Shown here piece after piece: positions 44,217 to 51,946 of a stretch of 64,000 nt of DNA (its first letter is position 1; every line of letters begins with the position of its first letter). Both the position numbers and the translations under genes were made by a program. The notes beneath the pieces were generated by a model that was not told where the DNA came from, ran no database searches, and saw only the letters and a list, made by a program, of their open reading frames with translations. Source of the stretch: WQXF01 sp031553615 (GTDB taxonomy: Bacteria > Bacillota > Clostridia > Christensenellales > Aristaeellaceae). The stretch is from the NCBI GenBank assembly GCA_031553615.1, contig JAVBLJ010000054.1, positions 40,785-104,784 on the forward strand, in the 5' to 3' direction.

Positions 44217-44394
44217 AGGCAATACCGCACAATCGTGCGCGCCTTAATTGCGGATGTTTTCGCGCTGCTCGGTGTCGCTCTTTCGGTCGCCGTAGCGCTG
44301 CTACAGCTTCCTCCAGGCTCGGCTTCCTCCAGGCTCCTTGATCAGCACAAAATCTCTCGCAATTCCAACGACACTCCTTTATGCGGTATTGCCT
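44217..44394 (+). repeat. Related small element with perfect 13-bp terminal inverted repeats
   Basis: 178 bp bounded by AGGCAATACCGCA and TGCGGTATTGCCT. The interior echoes family A in order and spacing (TTCGGTC-CGTAGC-GCTGCTAC-CTTCCTCC-GGCTC, then AAAATCTCTCGC), so it appears to be a diverged member with unrelated ends. Confidence 0.7.
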
Positions 44395-44428
44395 AAACGA
44401 AATCGCCCTGGCGCATCCCTCACGGAAT

Positions 44429-44457
44429 TTGACTGCGCACCGCCCAGGCACTATAAT
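44429..44457 (+). promoter_or_regulatory. SigA promoter of the LRR gene
   Basis: TTGACT, 17-bp spacer, TATAAT; 43 bp before the ATG. Confidence 0.8.
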
Positions 44458-44499
44458 GCAGACAGACGAAATCCGCCTGCGGGCCCCAAGGAGGCGCTC

Positions 44500-46230
44500 A
44501 TGATCCGTTCGATCCAGGCAAGCATTCGATTGCGAATTTGTGCGGCGCTGGCTCTCTGCCTGCTCGCGCTGCCCGGGACCGGATGGGCGCGCGCGCGCAC
44601 GGTGGCGGTTGCGGTACCCGGGGGAACCTGGGAGCTCCCCACCGCGACCCAGGTGCTGGCCGTGCCCGGGTACTACAGCCTTTCCGACTTCTCCTTCCTG
44701 GCCGAGCTGACGGCGCTCAAGCGGCTTGACCTTTCGGACTGCGCAAAACTTACCGACCTTTCGCCCCTGACGGGGCTTGCCAATCTGCGCGAGCTGCGGC
44801 TGCCGCACACGGGGGTGGCCGACCTTTCGCCCCTGCGCGGATTGGCCGGGCTGCAGTTACTGGACTTATCGGGCACGCCCATCGCCGATTTGAGCCCGCT
44901 GGCCGGGCTTTCCGGGCTGGAGACCCTGAACCTGACCGACACAAACGGGATCGCCGACCTCACTGCATTGAGCAGCCTGCGGCAGTTGCGCACCCTGCGG
45001 CTGCACGGCACGCAAGCCGGCAGCCTTGCTCCCCTATCCAACCTAGCCTACCTGACCGAGCTCACCCTGCCCGACGGGGTGTCCGACCTTGCGCCGCTGA
45101 CGCAGATGACCCGCATGCGCAACCTCGCCATCGGGGCGGGCATGGTCACCGACCTCTCCCCGCTGCAGGGCATGACCCAGCTCACCGCGCTGGAGATCGA
45201 GGCCAATCAGATCGCCGACGCGCAGCCGCTCTCCCGCCTACGTGCAATGAAGCGGCTGGTGCTGAGCGGGAATCCCATCACCGACCTGGCCCCGCTTTCG
45301 CACTTGGTCGCGCTGACCGAGCTGGTGGTGCAGGGCGCTCCGGTGCGGGATCTTGCCCCCGTGGGCAAGCTGCCGAAGCTCAAGCGGCTCACGGTGAGCG
45401 CCGGACAACTGACCAACGCTGCGGGGCTCACGCGCCTGCCCTCGTTGGAATACCTATGCCTGGATGACAACCAGCTGACCGACGTGATGCCGCTGGCCGC
45501 GCTGCAAACGCTAAAGGGGCTGGCCCTGCGCCAAAACCAGATCGCGGACGTAACCCCGCTGGCGCGCCTGTTCAAGCTGGAGGATTTGCAGCTGGCCCAC
45601 AATCGCATCGAGGCCGTGAAGCCGTTGGCCAAGCTCTCGCGGCTGATGGTGCTCTCGCTGCCGAACAACCAGGTTCGCGATCCCGCCCCGCTGACCAAGC
45701 TCAAAAAGCTGCTTTACCTGTGCCTGCGCGACAATCAGATCACCAACGCCCAGGCATTGACATCGCTCCCCAAGGGCATACTGCTGGAGCTGGAGGGCCA
45801 ACGCGATCCCGAGGGCGCGGACGCGGGCCAATCCGCCGCATCCACCCTCCCGCCCGCGCCCTATGCTCCCCCCGCTGTGTGGCCCGAAGGCAGCGCCGCC
45901 ATCGAGATCGCCGGAATGCGCATCCCCGCCGACATCCGCGAACTCAACCTATCCGGCCTGGATATCCGCGACCTCTCCCCGCTCGCCGGGCTCACCCAAA
46001 TCCGCAAACTCTGGCTCGCCAGCAACGACATCGCTGACTTGACCCCGCTCGCCCAGTTGGGCACCCTGCGCGCGCTCAACCTATCCGACAACCCGGTGAC
46101 CGACCTGACTCCGCTACACGCGCCACTATTGCTGGAATACGCGGCGCTGGAGGGCATCCCCGCGCTCGCCGAGGAGCAGATCGACGCGCTGCGTCTAGTC
46201 AACCCGGCCTGCCGCATCGTGTGGCCCTGA
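44500..46230 (+). CDS. Secreted leucine-rich-repeat protein (internalin-like)
   Basis: 576 residues from ATG 44500, chosen for the SD AAGGAGG 7 bases upstream. A signal peptide (ends GWARA) precedes about twenty 22-residue LRRs of the internalin type (LTxLxxLxLxxNxIxDLxPLxxL) from ~50 to 430. A ~45-residue Pro/Ala-rich insertion (~435-475) separates these from a second block of about four repeats to the end. No cell-wall anchor is seen, so it is probably released or held non-covalently. LRR solenoids bind proteins or glycans; partner unknown. Confidence 0.88.
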   Translation: MIRSIQASIRLRICAALALCLLALPGTGWARARTVAVAVPGGTWELPTATQVLAVPGYYSLSDFSFLAELTALKRLDLSDCAKLTDLSPLTGLANLRELRLPHTGVADLSPLRGLAGLQLLDLSGTPIADLSPLAGLSGLETLNLTDTNGIADLTALSSLRQLRTLRLHGTQAGSLAPLSNLAYLTELTLPDGVSDLAPLTQMTRMRNLAIGAGMVTDLSPLQGMTQLTALEIEANQIADAQPLSRLRAMKRLVLSGNPITDLAPLSHLVALTELVVQGAPVRDLAPVGKLPKLKRLTVSAGQLTNAAGLTRLPSLEYLCLDDNQLTDVMPLAALQTLKGLALRQNQIADVTPLARLFKLEDLQLAHNRIEAVKPLAKLSRLMVLSLPNNQVRDPAPLTKLKKLLYLCLRDNQITNAQALTSLPKGILLELEGQRDPEGADAGQSAASTLPPAPYAPPAVWPEGSAAIEIAGMRIPADIRELNLSGLDIRDLSPLAGLTQIRKLWLASNDIADLTPLAQLGTLRALNLSDNPVTDLTPLHAPLLLEYAALEGIPALAEEQIDALRLVNPACRIVWP

Positions 46231-46282
46231 TCCGCAGCCTTTCCGCGAACATTCTTTTGCGCCCTCTATGGTCGTTCCCCGA

Positions 46283-46311
46283 TTGCGCCGCCGATCCGCA
46301 TATGCTATACT
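46283..46311 (+). promoter_or_regulatory. SigA promoter of smpB
   Basis: TTGCGC, 17-bp spacer ending TGC, TATACT; 53 bp before the ATG. Confidence 0.65.
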
Positions 46312-46364
46312 GTTCAACGACCACGGGCAGCGAATCCCAAGGCACTAAAAAGGGGGCGATCGGT

Positions 46365-46850
46365 ATGCCCAAGCAGCAGGGCGTCAAGGTCGTCGCCCAA
46401 AACAAAAAGGCCCGCCACGATTACTTCGTGGAGGAGGCTTACGAGTGCGGCATGGCGCTGCACGGCACCGAGGTCAAATCGATGCGTCAGGGCCGCGTCA
46501 ACCTAAAGGAAAGCTATGCGCAGGCCCAAAATGGCGAAATCTTCGTGCACGGCATGCACATCAGCCCCTACGAGCAAGGCAATATCCATAACATCGACCC
46601 GCTCCGCCCCAAAAAGCTGCTGATGCACAAAAGCGAAATCCGCAAGCTGGCCGCCGAAGTCAAGCGCCAAGGTCTCGCCCTCATTCCGCTGCAGGTCTAC
46701 CTAAAGGACGGACGCATGAAGCTGGAGCTCGGCCTCTGCAAAGGCAAAAAGAACTACGACAAGCGCGACGACGCAGCCGAAAAGGACGCCGAACGCAACA
46801 TGCACCGCGCCCTGCGCAACCAAGGCAAATCCAGCAAATTCGACGACTAA
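46365..46850 (+). CDS. smpB: SsrA-binding protein SmpB
   Basis: 161 residues from ATG 46365 (SD AGGGGG). It has the SmpB OB-fold with VAQNKKARHDYFVEEAYECGMALHGTEVKS, NLKESYAQ, and the basic C-terminal tail with GKKNYDKRDDAAEKDAERNMHRAL, which enters the ribosomal mRNA channel. It binds tmRNA and places it in stalled ribosomes. The ssrA gene lies 309 bp downstream, the classic arrangement. Repeat B3 sits between them. Confidence 0.97.
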   Translation: MPKQQGVKVVAQNKKARHDYFVEEAYECGMALHGTEVKSMRQGRVNLKESYAQAQNGEIFVHGMHISPYEQGNIHNIDPLRPKKLLMHKSEIRKLAAEVKRQGLALIPLQVYLKDGRMKLELGLCKGKKNYDKRDDAAEKDAERNMHRALRNQGKSSKFDD

Positions 46851-47158
46851 GCCCAGGGCCGCAAAGCAGGCCCAAAACCCAGGGCCACGAAGCAGGCCCA
46901 AAAAACCCAGGGCCAGCGAAGCGAAGCCCAGGGAGCTCGAGGGACCGAAGTCCCTCGAATCAACTCGTATCGCACGGCTTCGCCGGGCGGGCGGGGAGTT
47001 TTCCGTAGACGAGGGGCCCGCAGGCCCGTAGCCCGTAGGGCCGAGCGGAGGAAAACATTCCCACAAAAAACGACCAACGGGAGTCGCGCCTCAGCGCGCA
47101 CCCCAACCCTCGAACGGAAATCGCCTCAGCGTTTCCGTTCGTGCGCGCCAGCGCCACA
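46851..47158 (-). repeat. Dispersed repeat family B, copy 3, with a short tandem array at its edge
   Basis: From ~46908 to 47158 the sequence matches copies 1 and 2, with hairpin CGAACGGAAA/TTTCCGTTCG around the same loop TCGCCTCAGCG. 46851-46930 is a short tandem array of a CCCAGGGCC...GAAGCAGG unit (about three units). The element fills the whole space between smpB and ssrA. Confidence 0.85.
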
Positions 47159-47159
47159 T

Positions 47160-47507
47160 GGGGGTGTACTGGTTTCGACGGGGATCATCGGGGATATGGT
47201 AAGCGAGCCGCGGCCCCTGAACCGCGTAACAACGGGGAAAAACAATAACTGACAACAACAATTACGCTTTCGCGGCTTAATGCCGCGCGTCGGACTCAAG
47301 CGCCTACTGCTTGAGATCCCGGCGTCAATTTAGTAGGGAACGGGCCCGTCCAAGCTTTGTGACGAAGCCGGCATTGATGAAGCTACCGAAACCGCAAGCC
47401 TGCCGTAAGGGCGTGCGGAGGGGGGAATCCTAAAACAACGGCTGCGCTCGGAGAAAGCCATTTCAACGGATTTTCGGACAGGGGTTCGATTCCCCTCACC
47501 TCCACCA
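47160..47507 (+). ncRNA. ssrA: Transfer-messenger RNA (tmRNA)
   Basis: The 5' GGGGGUG pairs with the 3' CACCUCC ahead of ACCA, forming the acceptor stem; the T-arm GGGGTTCGATTCCCC is present. The tag reading frame starts at GAC 47251 and ends at TAA 47280, giving the tag (A)DNNNYAFAA, a Firmicutes-type degradation tag, with the usual AATAACT just before the resume codon. Genes for its partner SmpB lie upstream. It rescues stalled ribosomes. Confidence 0.97.
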
Positions 47508-47802
47508 AACGGCCCAAAGACGAACACCTACTACTTCAAAGGCGGCTTTGCGGTTACGGTGTGGTTCTAAAGGAAAAGAAAAGCGTGGTGGTCAGATTCG
47601 TCTGGCTACCCCGCTTTTGCGTACACAGATATTTTGCTTATCGGTTTCCTGCGCTGCCTGCTACTCGGGGAATTTCTCTACGGTTGTCCAAGGAGGGAAA
47701 GCTGAATTATTCAATTTATTGAATACACTCCCAAACCAATGAGTGTTTAGTTGAATTCCATGTTACGAATTTCCTAATTCTTCAATTTTTAAGCGAGCTC
47801 TA
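47508..47802. other. AT-rich stretch 3' of ssrA
   Basis: Base composition drops here compared with the left part of the window. A 64-codon ORF at 47548-47742 has no SD or family resemblance and is not called. No second copy of the ssrA 3' end was found here. Confidence 0.45.
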
Positions 47803-47831
47803 TTGACCATATCTCAGTTTTTATGTATAAT
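47803..47831 (+). promoter_or_regulatory. SigA promoter of the XRE gene
   Basis: TTGACC, 17-bp spacer, TATAAT. It predicts a ~205-nt leader. Confidence 0.75.
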
Positions 47832-47869
47832 GCAGATTAAGAAGCTAGCTTCTGGGCAAGAGAGTAAAT

Positions 47870-47983
47870 AAATAGCCTCTGACAGGTTGATCTTGGCGGA
47901 CCCCTGTCAAAGGCTTCTGAACGGAACAGTAGACGCAGATTTTTTCAGATCCCGCGCGTTTTTCTGTTCCCAATATATAGTAC
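47870..47983 (+). promoter_or_regulatory. Structured leader of the XRE gene
   Basis: Two hairpins: AGCC-TGACAGG/CCTGTCA-GGCT (47874-47914), then GGAACAG/CTGTTCC (about 47924-47972) enclosing a T-rich loop. Function unknown; attenuation or an embedded small RNA are possible. Confidence 0.4.
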
Positions 47984-48042
47984 CATGCCGCCCAGGACAT
48001 GTCAATAGGTTGTAGTAAAGTTCGTTTGCAAGGGGGATAAAA

Positions 48043-48807
48043 GTGAAACTGAAAATACGGCAGATTGCAAAAGACCAAAATTTGTCGATCCCTCAGCTTG
48101 CGATGCGAGCAGGCGTAAAATATCGCACATTGGATGAAATGATGCGACGAAATTCCGGAAATTATCAAACCTTAGTCAAAGTAGCAGATACCCTGCAAGT
48201 ATCCCTTGATGATTTGGTAGAACGCGATTCTGCCGATTGTGAACCGCTTAGTTATAAAGATAATGGCACTCAATATCTTGGGCTGTCAGAAGATGACCAC
48301 CAAATCGATAAGGATGATGAACAGCATTCGCCCGCTGAGGAAAAACCAATGGAAAAGTTGAGCAAAGCTGATATTCGCAAAAAACTGGAGATGGTTGCTC
48401 AACGAAAACCTGAACTTGCGGAAATAGCACACGATATAGCCGAGAAGGTTTTCCCACAAATTGCTTATCGACTTGATCAAGCATATTCTTTGAGGACGCA
48501 AGATCCACAATCAGCCCTTCAGTATATTACTAGCGCCTTCCTGACCGCAAGAGAAACCGATGTACAATATCTCGATTCTAAAGCATTGGATGTTCTCCTA
48601 GATCTGTGTGAGCAGTTGAGCGACAGGCAGACACTCCAGGCAATTAGCGAGAAATACACAGCATCCTCATATATCCAGCACCATAGCATTCAAGCGTTGC
48701 TGGTCGCCTTGGCAGAGAAGCTCTCTTTTCGCAAAGATCAGTATTTTGAAGATGAACTAGGCGGACTAATGTTGTTAATAGATCGCCAACTCAATACGGA
48801 GGAATGA
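48043..48807 (+). CDS. XRE-family transcriptional regulator with unknown C-terminal domain
   Basis: 254 residues; SD AAGGGGG. Residues ~4-62 form a Cro/CI-type helix-turn-helix (IRQIAKDQNLSIPQLAMRAGVKYRTLDEMMR) followed by the usual SLDDL. The rest is a charged linker and an all-helical ~150-residue C-terminal domain without recognised family. AT-rich codon use differs from the chromosome around it, as expected of a transferred gene. With the next gene it may form a small mobile or defence-related module; that is only a guess. Confidence 0.78.
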   Translation: MKLKIRQIAKDQNLSIPQLAMRAGVKYRTLDEMMRRNSGNYQTLVKVADTLQVSLDDLVERDSADCEPLSYKDNGTQYLGLSEDDHQIDKDDEQHSPAEEKPMEKLSKADIRKKLEMVAQRKPELAEIAHDIAEKVFPQIAYRLDQAYSLRTQDPQSALQYITSAFLTARETDVQYLDSKALDVLLDLCEQLSDRQTLQAISEKYTASSYIQHHSIQALLVALAEKLSFRKDQYFEDELGGLMLLIDRQLNTEE

Positions 48808-48878
48808 AATCGTATCATTTTCTGAAAACAAGTTCACAAAGCTAGCTGTGTGTTAACGATGAGAGAGCGGGGGATGAC

Positions 48879-49550
48879 ATGATGGATTTCATTAGTACCG
48901 TCGAGGAGTTACTTAATAAAAGTCCCATCTCGCCCGTTTCTTATGGTATTATTATCGGGGCTGCTTATGCGATTAAAGTGATATGGAAAAGTGTCGTCAA
49001 TCGGAGAAAATCGATTGTCACAGGCGGGCTTGATTTAAAGCATGAATTATCCAAAGTGATTCGCGAGAGTGGCTCACGTATAGGCGGGCCGCAAATATAC
49101 CACTGCGAGGTTGATTCGCTATTAGTTTCTGTAGAAAAATTCCTGTACCAGCCTTCCTCTCTGTGGCTCCCTCAGAAAGCAATACGTCGTTTTGAATGGT
49201 TGCGCGATTATCTACGCAATCTCAAGAGCGACCTCAATCAACTGCCTCATATACTAGAAAGACTGCACTTTGGGATGCGATGTTCTTTCCCATATCCACT
49301 TTCTGAAGGGAAAAGTGTCCATCAATCGTTGATGATCATCCATTTCATCTCGGAAGAATGGAACTCCGTCATTGAAGCAGAAGGCTATGAAGATATGGCT
49401 ACCCTTCTCCAAATAGCTCAAGAACACGGCTTTTATCTGGACACAAAACTTCAATTTCCTCTCGAACCATACGAAAAACTTCGGAAGCATTACTTAGATC
49501 TCTGTTCGTCGCATTATGATGTCTTAGTCGAGTACAACAACCGCTTATGA
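48879..49550 (+). CDS. Unknown protein with N-terminal membrane segment
   Basis: 223 residues; start ATG 48879 or the next ATG 48882 (SD GGGGGA). One hydrophobic segment at ~20-40 (YGIIIGAAYAIKVIW) is followed by basic residues, so the larger part is probably cytosolic. The remainder is helical with many aromatic and charged residues and no recognised motif. It lies 71 bp behind the XRE gene in the same AT-richer islet and is probably expressed with it. Confidence 0.65.
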   Translation: MMDFISTVEELLNKSPISPVSYGIIIGAAYAIKVIWKSVVNRRKSIVTGGLDLKHELSKVIRESGSRIGGPQIYHCEVDSLLVSVEKFLYQPSSLWLPQKAIRRFEWLRDYLRNLKSDLNQLPHILERLHFGMRCSFPYPLSEGKSVHQSLMIIHFISEEWNSVIEAEGYEDMATLLQIAQEHGFYLDTKLQFPLEPYEKLRKHYLDLCSSHYDVLVEYNNRL

Positions 49551-49700
49551 TCATAGCAATATGTTGCGCACGTCAATTTCAAAAGCGTTGCGTAAAAAAA
49601 TTTAGGCACCGTCTTACACAACACGGCGAAACTAGGGGGTAAATGAACGAAGGCGGGAACCATCAAATTTCAGTCGAAGACGGCTCCTGCTTTCGTTTTC

Positions 49701-49877
49701 TTAGGCATTCTGTTTATTTTCTTCCTGCTTCTTTTGCCATTCAATAAACTCGCGCTGCCCTTCTTCGCTGTCATAGTACTTGCGTATCTCTGGCACGAGG
49801 AATCGGGCAAATTCGTCAATGATGGTCTGGGGAAGTTCGATTTTACGCGCTCTTTTATCCTTATTTTTATTCGTCAT
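49701..49877 (-). CDS. Small conserved-looking protein of 58 residues, mobile-element type
   Basis: ATG 49877 to TAA 49701. A basic N-terminus (NKDKRARKIELP) is followed by a helical segment and a C-terminal EEGQREFIEWQKKQEE. This resembles short proteins often found beside recombinase genes of clostridial integrative elements (from memory, not searched). The SD GGAGG is half of a perfect 12-bp palindrome, GGAGGTACCTCC, at 49882-49893. Translation could therefore depend on local mRNA folding or a DNA-binding protein. Confidence 0.6.
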   Translation of the reverse strand: MTNKNKDKRARKIELPQTIIDEFARFLVPEIRKYYDSEEGQREFIEWQKKQEENKQNA

Positions 49878-49956
49878 AAATGGAGGTACCTCCGTATGTA
49901 GTTTTCAAGGTTCAAGACCCGATACTGGGCGTGGGCTTATTCCACAGGCAAGCCTC

Positions 49957-50091
49957 CTAAAGCCGTTTTTCGTGCAAGTGCTTTTGCTGGGATGTACGAT
50001 ATGCAGCCTTGTACTCATCCGGGGTGCTTTCGTAAAACTCTTGCAGGAATGCAACTTCCTGCTGAAGCTTCCCGGTTTCAAGCTGAGCCAT
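49957..50091 (-). CDS. Possible 44-residue small protein
   Basis: ATG 50091 to TAG 49957, with a G-rich SD-like GGGGG 10 bases upstream. The product is helical and polar (LETGKLQQEVAFLQEFYESTPDEYKAAY). It lies 79 bp before the 58-residue ORF in the same direction. Composition looks protein-like, but the call rests only on that and on context. Confidence 0.4.
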   Translation of the reverse strand: MAQLETGKLQQEVAFLQEFYESTPDEYKAAYRTSQQKHLHEKRL

Positions 50092-50577
50092 AATGATGTG
50101 CCCCCGAAAACATGTCCAGGATCAAAGTGGCCGTCAGCACAACCGGCACAAGGAGCTATCGGCCCTGGTGATGTCGCTCAATCATGCCCCGTTTACCCCT
50201 GCTTTTCCTACAGATGCATGCCAAGTACGCCAAACCCCACCCCCGAAAACCAGCAACGCAAAACGGCCAATGCCGGTTACCTTGCCGATGATGCAATACA
50301 CCAGTACAAGCAATCCAACCGCCGTAACGGCGCGCCCAAATCATTGCTTCCTGATAAAACAATCCTCCGATACAGTGCGCCCATCGGGCGGGCACTTGCA
50401 AGCATGTACCGCACAATGCGCCGATTGTGGAGCCCCTTCTGTTTACCACACCTCGGTCGAAAAATATGCAACAATGCATCCATAAAGCAGGTTCATTGAT
50501 GGGGCCGTGACTGATTAATATAATGCGCGAATTATACCTTGCAGCGCGCATCTTTTCAGCACGTACGTGCGCAGATA
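50092..50577. other. Degenerate stretch at the right end of the AT-rich islet
   Basis: Plus-strand ORFs here have unnatural composition (His/Arg/Cys/Pro-rich) and are not called. The minus strand shows one hydrophobic fragment (50182-50340). The stretch ends at the LacI promoter. Confidence 0.4.
50182..50340 (-). pseudogene. Fragment of a membrane protein gene
   Basis: A 52-codon open stretch with no start codon and a TGA directly upstream. It encodes two hydrophobic stretches (TAVGLLVLVYCIIG and FALLVFGGGVW). It looks like a decayed remnant of a small membrane protein of the former mobile element. Confidence 0.3.
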
Positions 50578-50606
50578 TTGACGGTTTCGCATTTTCATTC
50601 TATACT
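50578..50606 (+). promoter_or_regulatory. SigA promoter of the lacI-type gene
   Basis: TTGACG, 17-bp spacer, TATACT; 77 bp before the ATG, with a predicted operator in between. Confidence 0.7.
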
Positions 50607-50640
50607 GGAGGCAGCAAAAGTGATCGCATTTCCCTTCTTG

Positions 50641-50654
50641 TGATATCGATGCCA
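50641..50654 (-). promoter_or_regulatory. Predicted LacI-family operator, site 1
   Basis: TGATATCGATGCCA (minus strand TGGCATCGATATCA), a near-palindrome centred on CG. It shares its 10-bp core with sites 2 and 3 and lies 34 bp downstream of the -10, as expected for autorepression. Confidence 0.65.
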
Positions 50655-50682
50655 GAAATGGAATAGAAAGCGGGATGAATGG

Positions 50683-51696
50683 ATGGCTACAATCTATGAA
50701 ATTGCTCAGGAGGTAAATCTATCGCCCTCCACGGTCTCGCGCGCACTACGCAAGAGCGGGTATTGCAGTCAAAAAAATTACGAGAAGATTATCGCTGCGG
50801 CTGAGCGCTTGAATTATGTGCCCTCCCATGCGGCCAGATCGCTGAAAAACAAGCGCACAAACAAGATACTGTTCTGTATACCGGATATCTACAACCCATT
50901 TTATTTTGGCATGATCAAGGGCGCGAGCGATATATTTGATGCACATGGCTATTACTGCATCCTGTGCCATACCCGCGGCGAATTGGACATGGAAATACGC
51001 ATGCTGCAAAACCTCAAAGAGGGATATGGGGACGGCATGATTTTGGTATCCTTCGATTTTAACCAACAAAACATCAGCCAGGTCAACGCCAGTCAATTGC
51101 CGGTTGTATTGACCAACAACTATCAGTCCCTGGGCGTGGAGGATCACTTTGACTGCGTATACATCGATACCTTCGAAGGCATTTGGATGGCCTGCAAGTA
51201 CCTGATCGAGAGCGGATATCGCCGCATCGGCTACATTGGCGGAGACACCGCCATTCAGACCGGGAGAGAGCGCTTCTCCGGCTTTATCAAGGCCATGAAT
51301 GAAAGCAATTTGGCCATTGATCAGCGCTACCTAAAGGAAGGGGATTTTTCCCGGGCCAGCGGAGAGATCGCCATGGCCGAAATGATCGCTGCGAATGCAG
51401 TGCCGGATGCTCTGGTGGTGGCCAATGACCTGATGGCTTTGGGAGCACTGAAAGTGTGCCAGCAGCATCAGATGAACATACCCGAAGATATCGCCATCAT
51501 CGGCATGGACAATACCGACCTTTCCACCTGTACGACACCGGAATTGTCCACCATCGTTATGAAGGAGGAGGAAATCGGGCGGCATGCAGCCACATTGCTG
51601 ATGGAGCGCATCCTCCACGGTCGCACTGAAAAAAGAACCATCCGCCTTACGCCGGAGCTGTGTCTGCGGGACTCCAGCAGAAGCCTCACAAAGTGA
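50683..51696 (+). CDS. LacI-family transcriptional regulator of the carbohydrate locus
   Basis: 337 residues. The N-terminal HTH (IYEIAQEVNLSPSTVSRALRKSGYCS) and hinge helix (AARSLKNKRT) are typical. The periplasmic-binding-like ligand domain spans ~60-330 (NPFYFGMIKGASDIF, IGYIGGD, DALVVANDLMALG, IIGMDNTDLSTCTTPELSTI). It probably senses the imported sugar and represses itself and the operon starting at 51947; three copies of the same palindrome around it support this. Confidence 0.93.
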   Translation: MATIYEIAQEVNLSPSTVSRALRKSGYCSQKNYEKIIAAAERLNYVPSHAARSLKNKRTNKILFCIPDIYNPFYFGMIKGASDIFDAHGYYCILCHTRGELDMEIRMLQNLKEGYGDGMILVSFDFNQQNISQVNASQLPVVLTNNYQSLGVEDHFDCVYIDTFEGIWMACKYLIESGYRRIGYIGGDTAIQTGRERFSGFIKAMNESNLAIDQRYLKEGDFSRASGEIAMAEMIAANAVPDALVVANDLMALGALKVCQQHQMNIPEDIAIIGMDNTDLSTCTTPELSTIVMKEEEIGRHAATLLMERILHGRTEKRTIRLTPELCLRDSSRSLTK

Positions 51697-51718
51697 CCTT
51701 TCTTTTGTAGAAAACAGA

Positions 51719-51747
51719 TTGACACTCCTGTGTGCTTTTGGTATGAT
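51719..51747 (+). promoter_or_regulatory. SigA promoter of the carbohydrate operon
   Basis: TTGACA, 17-bp spacer, TATGAT. The start point would fall at the predicted operator 51755-51768. The leader to the ATG at 51947 is about 190 nt. Confidence 0.8.
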
Positions 51748-51754
51748 TGTCGCA

Positions 51755-51768
51755 TGGCATCGATGTTA
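51755..51768 (+). promoter_or_regulatory. Predicted LacI-family operator, site 2
   Basis: TGGCATCGATGTTA begins 8 bp after the -10, covering the transcription start, the classic repressor position. Confidence 0.7.
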
Positions 51769-51946
51769 CCACCCTTTTTCTCGTTAACTTACATTGCTAG
51801 GCAACGCATGAGATCGAGTGAAAACACCGCTCTCTCGTGCACGCCTCGAAAGGCTAGATTCACCACAATTGCCTATTCTTCCGATTGAATATGAGCACAA
51901 TGAACATTGCCTTGCACAACGTCTCGGATGAAGGAGGCCAGCTACA

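Noticed and set aside
47548..47742. 64-codon ORF behind ssrA
   Set aside because: No SD, Cys-rich random composition, no family.
49780..50499. Plus-strand ORFs of 239 and 130 codons
   Set aside because: Composition (Cys, Arg, Pro, Ser) is random-like; the minus strand carries two small protein-like ORFs with SDs in part of this interval.
47160..50600. att site duplicated from the ssrA 3' end
   Set aside because: I looked for a second copy of the T-arm/acceptor sequence to the right and found none within the islet.
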